Shown one piece after another: positions 57,381 through 64,000 of a stretch of 64,000 bases of DNA (within the stretch, counting starts at the first letter, position 1; each line of letters starts with the position of its first letter). The notes under the pieces were generated by a model. That model made no database searches and was not told the DNA's origin. It saw only the letters and a program-made list of their open reading frames with translations. The DNA is taken from NCBI GenBank assembly GCA_034436755.1, contig DAOTVB010000157.1, forward strand, positions 1-64,000. The letters run 5' to 3'. The DNA is from CAKZQX01 sp034436755 (GTDB lineage: Bacteria; Chloroflexota; Chloroflexia; Chloroflexales; Chloroflexaceae). The translations under genes were made by a program, and so were the position numbers.

Positions 57381-60257
57381 ATGACTCGCCGGAAACAGCT
57401 TGCGCTGATCGATGGACACGCCCTGGCCTACCGCGCTTTTCACGCTCTCGCCGACGCCAACCTGCGCGCCTCCAGCGGTGAGCCGACCTATGCGGTCTTC
57501 GGCTTTGCCCAGATTTTGCTGACCGCGCTGCAGGAGTATCAGCCGGACTATGTCGCGGTGGCTTTTGATGTAGGTCGCACCTTCCGTGATGATCTCTATG
57601 CCGAGTATAAGGCCGGCCGCGCGGAGACCCCGGCGGAGTTTCACCCGCAACTGGAGCGCATCCGGCAACTGGTGACAACGCTGAATATTCCGATCTACAC
57701 TGCCGAGGGCTACGAGGCCGACGATGTCATCGGCACGCTCTCCCGGCAAGCCACGGCGCAGGATATCGACACACTGATCCTCACCGGCGACACCGATACG
57801 CTGCAACTGGTAGACGAGCATGTGCGCGTGGTCCTGGCAAATCCCTACGGCCAGAAGACCACCACCACGCTGTATGATCTCTCTCACGTCGAGGAGCGCT
57901 ACAAGGGGCTCAAGCCGCACCAACTGGCCGACCTGCGCGGACTCAAGGGCGATAAGTCGGATAATATTCCCGGCGTGGCGGGCATCGGTGATACCGGCGC
58001 GCTCAACCTGCTGGCCGAGTTTGGCACGATTGAGAACCTCTATGAGCATCTGGAAGAAACCCCCAAGCGCTATCGCAAAAAGCTGGAGGGCCAGCGCGAT
58101 CAGGCGCTCTTTAGCAAAAAGCTCTCGATTATTGTCTGCGATGCCCCGGTGACGCTTGACCCGGCGGCGGCAACGCTGCACGATTATGACCGGGCGGCGG
58201 TGATTGCACTGTTTCAGGAGTTGGAGTTTGGCAGCAGTCTGGTGAGGAAGCTCCCGCAGGATGGCGCGCACCTGGACCAGGTTATGCCGGACGCGGCGGC
58301 TGAACCCGTCCCGCTGCCCGACCTGAGCGCGGAAGCCCCCGCCGGCAGCAGCCTGCAAATGTCCATGTTCGGCACAGATGAACTGCCCCCGGTTGCGCCC
58401 CCGCAGCACGCGCCGGTTGGCACGAGTATGGCCCCGGCTCTGGGGGATTACCAGGCCGTGATCACCACCGATGACCTGGACCGGGTGATCGAGAAACTCA
58501 ACCGTGCGCCGGGGTTTGCCTTTGATACCGAGGGCACCGGGTTGCACCCCTTCCAGTGTGATCTGGTGGGTATCTCGCTGGCGGTTGAGCCCGGCAGCGC
58601 CTGGTACATTCCCTTTGGGCATCGCAGCGGCGAGCAACTCCCCCGGCAGCAGGTGCTGAATGCCTTGCGCCCCTTCTTCGCCGATCCACAGAAGCCCAAA
58701 TATGCCCACAACGCCAAGTTTGATATGGCGATGCTGCTGCACGCGGGGGTTATCACGCAGGGGTTGACCTTTGACACGCTGATCGCGGCCCGGTTGCTGG
58801 GCAAGCAGCGCGTCAGCCTGAAGGAACTGGCCTTCTATGAACTGAAGGTCGCCGAGCAGATGCAGTCAATTGAGGAGTTGATCGGGCGGGGCGCAAAACA
58901 GATCACCTTTGATTATGTGCCCATCGCGCAGGCCGTGCCCTACGCCGCCGCCGATGCCGATATGACGCTGCGCCTCAAGCATGCGCTGGAGCCGCAACTC
59001 CAGGCGCAGGCGCGCATCTATGACATCTTCACCCGCTTTGAACTGCCGCTGGTGCCGGTGCTGGTAGCGATGGAGCAGGCCGGGATCAAACTGGATGTCG
59101 GTTACATGCAGGAGTTGAGCGCCGCCCTGGGTCAGCGCCAGACCGAGCTTGAGCAGGAGATCTACGCCTACGCCGAGCGGCCGTTCAACATCAACTCCAG
59201 CGACCAGTTGAGCGGCGTGCTGTTCGACAAACTGGGCCTGCCCGCCGATCAGGTCAAGCGTACCGCCAAAACCAAGAAATACTCGCTCACGGCAGATACG
59301 CTGGAGCAGATGCGCGACAAACATCAGATTATTGACCTGATCCTGCAGTATCGCCAGCTTGCCAAGCTCAAATCAACCTATGTCGATGCGCTGCCTGGTC
59401 TGGTCAATCCGGAGACGGGGCGCGTGCATACCTCTTTCAACCAGATGGGCACCGCCACCGGCCGCCTGTCGAGCAATGATCCCAATCTGCAGAATATCCC
59501 GGTGCGCACCGAGGAGGGCCGCGAGATCCGCCGGGCGTTTGTCGCCGCGCCCGGGCATGTCTTTATCGCCGCCGACTACTCGCAGATCGAGTTGCGCGTG
59601 CTGGCGCATATCACGCTGGACCCCAACCTGGTGCAGGCCTTTGAGGAGGGGCAGGATATCCACGCGGCAACGGCGGCCCAACTCTTCAATGTGCCGATCC
59701 GGGCGGTGGATAAGCATCAGCGTCGCCTGGCGAAGACAACGGTGTTTGGGATCGTGTATGGCATCAGCAGCTTTGGGTTGGCCCAGCGCACCGGTCTGAG
59801 CCGCACCGATGCGCAGGGCCTGATCGACGCGCTCTTTGCGCGCTTTCCCCAGTTGCGCACCTATATCGACACCACGCTGGAGCAGGGCCGGAATCAGGGC
59901 TATGTCGCGTCGCTCTTTGGTCGCCGCCGCGCCATGCCCGAGTTGACCAGCAGTAATGGGCAGCGCCGCCAGGCCGCCGAGCGGGAAGCCATCAATGCGC
60001 CGATCCAGGCGACCGCCGCCGACATTATGAAGCTGGCGATGATCCGGGTGGCGGAAGAACTCAAGCGCCGTCAGTTGTGCACCCGCCTGCTGCTGCAGGT
60101 CCACGATGAGTTGATCTTTGAGGCTCCCGACGCCGAGGCGGACGAGGTGCAGCAACTGGTGCGTGAGGTGATGGAGCAGATCTGCCCGCTGCGTGTACCG
60201 CTCAAGGTGGACGTGGAGGTCGGGCGCAACTGGGAAGAGATGACTGAGGTTGCGTAG
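57381..60257 (+). CDS. polA: DNA polymerase I
   Basis: From ATG 57381 (AGGAGT upstream) the protein is 958 residues and complete. It has a 5'-3' exonuclease (LIDGHALAYRAFHAL, DTDTLQLVDEHV, GLKGDKSDNIPGVAGIG) and a proofreading 3'-5' exonuclease with FAFDTEGTGLHPF, YAHNAKFDMAML and YAAADADMTLRL, so the DEDD residues are present. The family A polymerase domain has TGRLSSNDPNLQNIPVRTEE, DYSQIELRVLAHI, the O-helix KTTVFGIVYGISSFGLA and QVHDELIFEAP. Unlike some bacterial PolA, the exonuclease motifs are intact. A longer frame upstream is only repeat sequence. Confidence 0.97.
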   Translation: MTRRKQLALIDGHALAYRAFHALADANLRASSGEPTYAVFGFAQILLTALQEYQPDYVAVAFDVGRTFRDDLYAEYKAGRAETPAEFHPQLERIRQLVTTLNIPIYTAEGYEADDVIGTLSRQATAQDIDTLILTGDTDTLQLVDEHVRVVLANPYGQKTTTTLYDLSHVEERYKGLKPHQLADLRGLKGDKSDNIPGVAGIGDTGALNLLAEFGTIENLYEHLEETPKRYRKKLEGQRDQALFSKKLSIIVCDAPVTLDPAAATLHDYDRAAVIALFQELEFGSSLVRKLPQDGAHLDQVMPDAAAEPVPLPDLSAEAPAGSSLQMSMFGTDELPPVAPPQHAPVGTSMAPALGDYQAVITTDDLDRVIEKLNRAPGFAFDTEGTGLHPFQCDLVGISLAVEPGSAWYIPFGHRSGEQLPRQQVLNALRPFFADPQKPKYAHNAKFDMAMLLHAGVITQGLTFDTLIAARLLGKQRVSLKELAFYELKVAEQMQSIEELIGRGAKQITFDYVPIAQAVPYAAADADMTLRLKHALEPQLQAQARIYDIFTRFELPLVPVLVAMEQAGIKLDVGYMQELSAALGQRQTELEQEIYAYAERPFNINSSDQLSGVLFDKLGLPADQVKRTAKTKKYSLTADTLEQMRDKHQIIDLILQYRQLAKLKSTYVDALPGLVNPETGRVHTSFNQMGTATGRLSSNDPNLQNIPVRTEEGREIRRAFVAAPGHVFIAADYSQIELRVLAHITLDPNLVQAFEEGQDIHAATAAQLFNVPIRAVDKHQRRLAKTTVFGIVYGISSFGLAQRTGLSRTDAQGLIDALFARFPQLRTYIDTTLEQGRNQGYVASLFGRRRAMPELTSSNGQRRQAAEREAINAPIQATAADIMKLAMIRVAEELKRRQLCTRLLLQVHDELIFEAPDAEADEVQQLVREVMEQICPLRVPLKVDVEVGRNWEEMTEVA

Positions 60258-60384
60258 GGTGGGGTGCGGATCAAACTCCGGCTAAAATGTCATTGTCTGT
60301 TGAACCATACCCACGTCGGCCATGCTACAATTGCAGGTAGTCAAATTTATGACATCTGTCTAAAATGCGAGGAACAGAGACCCT

Positions 60385-61422
60385 ATGCAGACGATGGTGA
60401 CAAATGATATGCCGCGCCCGGTGCAGCGCTCGGACCAGGCACGTCCAACCTTCTCGGTGGTTGCCCCCGTTTTCAACGAAGAGCAGATCCTCCCGGAGTT
60501 TTATCGCCGGGTTGTGGCAGCCCTGGAGCCGCTGGGCGAGCCATTTGAGATTGTGCTGGTCAACGACGGCTGCCGCGACCGTTCCCCGGAGATTATGTAC
60601 CAGCTTCATGAGCAGGATCAGCGGGTCAAAATTGTGAACTTCTCCCGCAATTTTGGACACCAGCTCGCAATCACGGCAGGTACCGACTATGCGCAGGGCC
60701 AGGCAGTGGTGGTAATCGACTCCGATCTGCAAGATCCGCCCGAGGTCATCCCCGATCTGATTGCGCGCTGGCGTGAAGGCTATCAGGTGGTCTACGCGGT
60801 GCGCACCGAACGCGCAGGCGAGACCTGGTTTAAGAAGACGACGGCGACCTTCTTCTATCGCCTGATTGCCAGAATCACCAGTGTGGAAATCCCAATCGAC
60901 ACCGGCGACTTCCGCCTGATGGATCAGCGTGTCATCGAGGCGCTGAAGAATGTGCGCGAGTACAACCGCTTTATGCGCGGCTTATCGGTCTGGGTGGGCT
61001 TTAAGCAGACCGGGGTACCCTACAAGCGGAATGCGCGTTCAGCCGGTGCAACCAAGTACCCCCTCAGCAAGATGCTGCGCTTTGCCTTTGACGGGATCAC
61101 CAGTTTCTCCTACATGCCGCTGCAACTGGCGACTTATTTTGGCTTTATCGTTGCGCTGCTCAGCCTGCTCTTCCTGGTGATTGTGTTTATGCTGCGCCTG
61201 ATTAACGCGGCAAACCCGGCCTTCTACGGCCAGGCATCGACGCTGGTCACGGTGCTGTTCCTGGGGAGCATTCAACTGATCTTCCTCGGCATCATTGGCG
61301 AGTATCTCGGTCGCATCTACGACGAGGTGAAGCGCCGCCCGCTCTACATCGTCGCTGATACCTTCGGCTTCGAGAACGAGCAGACCAGCACCGAGGCGGA
61401 AGAGATCCATAGCCGGAATTGA
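60385..61422 (+). CDS. GT2 polyprenyl-phosphate glycosyltransferase
   Basis: The 345-residue protein belongs to the DPM1/ArnC/GtrB group that loads a sugar on a polyprenyl phosphate. It has FSVVAPVFNEEQILPEFYRR, IVLVNDGCRDRSPEIM, VIDSDLQDPPEVIPDLI (DxD-type) and DTGDFRLMDQRV. Two transmembrane helices (YFGFIVALLSLLFLVIVFML, TLVTVLFLGSIQLIFLGII) and the end GEYLGRIYDEVKR follow. It is a single gene. Confidence 0.93.
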   Translation: MQTMVTNDMPRPVQRSDQARPTFSVVAPVFNEEQILPEFYRRVVAALEPLGEPFEIVLVNDGCRDRSPEIMYQLHEQDQRVKIVNFSRNFGHQLAITAGTDYAQGQAVVVIDSDLQDPPEVIPDLIARWREGYQVVYAVRTERAGETWFKKTTATFFYRLIARITSVEIPIDTGDFRLMDQRVIEALKNVREYNRFMRGLSVWVGFKQTGVPYKRNARSAGATKYPLSKMLRFAFDGITSFSYMPLQLATYFGFIVALLSLLFLVIVFMLRLINAANPAFYGQASTLVTVLFLGSIQLIFLGIIGEYLGRIYDEVKRRPLYIVADTFGFENEQTSTEAEEIHSRN

Positions 61423-62232
61423 TGCCCGGGCGTCTGGGGACTGGGGATTGGCGATTGGGGATGGGGGGGTGACGTGCGGTGGTGCGGGAAGGAGCCGTCC
61501 CCGAAGCGGACGACGAATGCACGAATGGCACCGTGCCGTACCAGGCGATGCACTGCTTTCTTTGATGGCGCACTGCCATCCGGTGCGATCCCGCTCGGAG
61601 CATGCCCTGAGCTTCGCCGCAGGGGTCAGCATGACATGGATGTTCATTACGGTACGCGGTGTCATGGAATGCTGCGATATTCCCACCCATGAAAAATCAT
61701 GCACATCCATAAGATTCCATGTCATCGTGAGCCCTTCACTGCATTCGAGGGTAAACTCCGCGAACGATCTCACTGTTTATGCCAGGCAATGCCATGGGGT
61801 TCCATTGGTGTACGCTGTGCCGTGGACTGCGATGCCATCCGGTGCGATCCCTCCCTCCGGTCAGGATGACACTGCTTTTCATTGTAAAAAACAGTGAAGA
61901 GCGTTGTCATGGTGAGCGGAGCGAACCATCTCACCGATTCGGCGATGCCATGCAGTGCTTCTTCCTCACGTCAGTGTGACATGGGGTTTTGTTGGGGCAC
62001 GATGTCCCGATGAATGCCGGGTTGTACGGTGCGATCCCTCCCGGAGCATGCCCTGCGCTACGCCGCAGGGGTCAGGATGATACGGCGGTTCGTTGGGACA
62101 CATTGTGCCAGTAAGTACCGGGTCATCGTCGGCGTCCCGCCATCACCAGTTTCGCGTTTTTCGCCCGTTTCGCGGCGTTCGTGGTCCAGACTTGACTACA
62201 TCTCTCCCTTTGCGTCTGTGTGCGAGCCAATA
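61423..62232. repeat. Non-coding region with dispersed local repeats
   Basis: About 800 bp without a gene. The phrase CGGTGCGATCC recurs four times (61581, 61850, 62028 and related), twice followed by GGAGCATGCCCTG and CGCCGCAGGGGTCA. TGAGCGGAGCGAACCATCTC at 61914 resembles a type of intergenic repeat widespread in bacteria. The pieces look like decaying copies of one unit. Confidence 0.55.
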
Positions 62233-63441
62233 CTATTGAATTACCGGCACAAAGTGAAAAAAGAGGGTCGCCGGCCGCCCGTCGCTGCCCGTCTCGAAAT
62301 CCGAGGCAACCAGTGCCGGCACCCAACCGCTGCCGCCATCGGGCAGTCCGATGCGGTACCAGAGCTGATACGCCGCAGCGCTGGTGCCGCGACTATCCTC
62401 CGGGCCGGTCCAGACCGCCAGCAGCGGGTAGCGCGCCTCCGGTTGCAGCGGCAGCTCGCCGGTTGCCGTCTGCTCTTCCCCCGGCGGCGCTGACCAGAGC
62501 GTCACGGCCGGCGCTACGGGTTGGGCCACCACCTGCACCTCACCCAGGGGCGCAGCGGCATCCGGTGGAAACATACGCTGGTTGATCACATGCGTCGGGT
62601 TGCGCCAGCCCATATCACTCGGCAGGTCCGGCGCGCCAATCGGCCAGTAGCCCGGCCCCGGCGGGCACTGCACACCGCAGCGGAAGCCGTAGCGCGGCGC
62701 GGCCCCGTTCACCTCCCGGCTGGTCAGGAAGGTGCGTATCTCAAAATGCAGATGGTTGGGGACATCGTCACTCCGCCGCAGGATCGTCCCCAGGAGATCA
62801 CCCCGGATTACGCGCTGGCCGGTCTGCACCGCGACAGCCGGGTCGAGATGTCCATACATTGAAAATAACCCATCGTCCTGCTCGACAATCACCACCCGAC
62901 CGGGGTAGTTCGACCCCACATACACAACCGTCCCTGACGCAATCGCGTAGACCTGGGCGCCCGCGGTATCGCCCTCCCGCGCGTACCAGTCCTCGCCCGC
63001 GTGCCAGTAGCCCGGATTAAACCAGGTATTCTCAACCTGGTAGCCATGCCGGACAAAGAAGCCCGCGCCGGGGATGCGTCCGGGGAAGCCAATCGGGTAG
63101 CCATAGGTCGGCGCGGGTGGGGCCGGCGGCGGAACGGCGGTTGGCGTGGCGGAAGGTGGCGTGGTTGGAACCGCCGTCGGTGGTGCGAGGGTGGCGGTTG
63201 GCGTGGGCGTGGCGGTTGCGCCGGGCAGTGTGCTGGGTGAAGCCGGCGGCGCCGGGGGCGGACTGCTGGTTGCGAGCTGGGGTGCGCGCACCCAGGGCGT
63301 GGTCGCGGCGGCCAGGTTCGGGATGGCTGACGTAGCGGACGGTGTTGGCGTGGCGGATGGCATTGGCGTGGCGGTTGATGCGGCTCCGGCCCGACAACCT
63401 GTCAGCAAGAGCAAGCAGAACAACAAAAGGCGGTATATCAT
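62233..63441 (-). CDS. M23-family peptidase lipoprotein
   Basis: The 402-residue protein has a lipoprotein signal ending in LLLLTGC, then a ~90-residue Pro/Thr/Ala-rich linker. A LytM/M23 zinc-peptidase domain follows with WHAGEDWYAREG and NHLHFEIRTFL, giving the HxxxD and HxH metal motifs. The C-terminal 120 residues look like an SH3-type wall-binding domain (YQLWYRIGLPDGGSGWVPAL). It should cut peptidoglycan cross-links outside the cell. Confidence 0.9.
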   Translation of the reverse strand: MIYRLLLFCLLLLTGCRAGAASTATPMPSATPTPSATSAIPNLAAATTPWVRAPQLATSSPPPAPPASPSTLPGATATPTPTATLAPPTAVPTTPPSATPTAVPPPAPPAPTYGYPIGFPGRIPGAGFFVRHGYQVENTWFNPGYWHAGEDWYAREGDTAGAQVYAIASGTVVYVGSNYPGRVVIVEQDDGLFSMYGHLDPAVAVQTGQRVIRGDLLGTILRRSDDVPNHLHFEIRTFLTSREVNGAAPRYGFRCGVQCPPGPGYWPIGAPDLPSDMGWRNPTHVINQRMFPPDAAAPLGEVQVVAQPVAPAVTLWSAPPGEEQTATGELPLQPEARYPLLAVWTGPEDSRGTSAAAYQLWYRIGLPDGGSGWVPALVASDFETGSDGRPATLFFHFVPVIQ

Positions 63442-63850
63442 CAGGTATAACCTCTCATATGCTATTGACAGAACGTGCGCAAACCGTTAAAATGCGGCCC
63501 ATTCCCATTACACGAGCCCTTCCCCCTTCGTTAGAATCGAACCTGGCGCGCTATGCTGCGCTCTGAAGATAGCCGTCTGGCAGATTTTATGTGCCATATG
63601 CAGGATGTGCGCCCCGATGTATGACAGTTCATGAAATACCATAGCGCAACCCCGACTGTCGCGTCAACCTGCCCCATCTCCTTACTCGCTTTCCGGTGCG
63701 GTCCATAATAGAATGATACGCGCGGTCGTGTTGGTCATGCGTTGCCGTTGCTGATCTGGAATACGTTTGTCGGAACGATCCGGGAAGCAGCGGTCTGTAC
63801 CCGGCAGATGATCGGGCGGCGGGTCGGGCCGGGCGTGGACCGGCAGAAAA
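63442..63850. other. Region upstream of the M23 gene
   Basis: No credible gene, RNA or strong promoter is seen in these 400 bp. Confidence 0.4.
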
Positions 63851-63945
63851 CAGGGGCGAAAGATTTTTCGCCCGTGACAGTAGGGGCGAAAGATTTTTCG
63901 CCTGTGACAGTAGGGGCGAAAGATGTTTCGCCCCTACTGTCGGGG
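63851..63945. repeat. Three tandem 30-bp hairpin units
   Basis: GGGGCGAAAGATTTTTCGCC occurs three times, each followed by GTGACAGTA or a close form. Each unit can fold into a hairpin (GGCGAAA with TTTCGCC). The third copy has GATGTTTCGCCCCTACTGTC and closes the array as an inverted end. Confidence 0.8.
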
Positions 63946-64000
63946 AATGACAGGTTTGAATGCCTGGGCATCGTTCAAAATGAATGTTGAATTTTTCGTC

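Overview
This 64 kb window looks like chromosomal DNA of a Chloroflexota bacterium, most likely from the Chloroflexia (inference). The signs are GC-rich coding regions, secreted proteins carrying a 'YLPLL' motif, doubled 'FGYP...FERxRFE' modules, a biotin operon ending in a FabF-like synthase, and gaps packed with heptanucleotide repeats and small palindromic elements. No rRNA gene, CRISPR array, prophage or transposase is visible.

Layout. 1-1.4 kb: four small minus-strand genes, the last cut by the window edge. 1.8-2.8 kb: a LysR regulator. 3-7.7 kb: a minus-strand operon bioF-bioA-bioD-fabF-like, followed by a degenerate response regulator at 7.8-8.5 kb. 8.5-11.6 kb: mobile and repeated DNA and three exported or membrane proteins. 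11.7-14.2 kb: a PspC-type membrane operon and SURF1. 15-16.3 kb: a DEAD-box RNA helicase.

16.4-23.3 kb is the most remarkable part. It holds a Ro60/Rsr-like TROVE-vWA protein. Upstream on the same strand is a candidate bacterial Y RNA: a tRNA-like core closed by two helices. Then come two small unknown genes and a 4.15 kb minus-strand array of about 39 tRNA or tRNA-like units. The well-formed members cover all 20 amino acids. A consensus promoter (TTGACA, 17 nt, TATACT) sits at the head of the array. The four leucine-anticodon tRNAs have class I bodies without the long variable arm. Several tRNAs carry C33 instead of the near-universal U33 or altered T loops. An RNA-quality-control protein, a tRNA-mimic RNA and a complete unusual tRNA set lie side by side, next to a DEAD-box helicase.

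23.5-44.3 kb is mostly single genes: a hemolysin III-like protein, a cNMP/HAMP-like protein, a PRC/BON protein, a lipoprotein, a TIM-barrel isomerase-like protein, a solitary adenine methyltransferase, FabI, a histidine phosphatase, Tgt, DUF4058, a broken Calx-beta protein, a GerMN protein, an HD-GYP response regulator and a large PAS/GAF histidine kinase. 45.3-53.8 kb is a plus-strand polysaccharide or glycan cluster: flippase, four GT4-type glycosyltransferases and two methyltransferases. 54.5-57.2 kb is an overlapping ATPase/TPR gene pair. It is followed by DNA polymerase I, a GT2 glycosyltransferase and an M23 peptidase lipoprotein.

At least ten copies of one palindromic element (family A) are scattered through the window. 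They have inverted ends, 7-8 bp target duplications and a central near-perfect hairpin whose sequence differs from copy to copy while both arms stay complementary. Three or four further small repeat families and many different 7-bp tandem repeats fill the other gaps.
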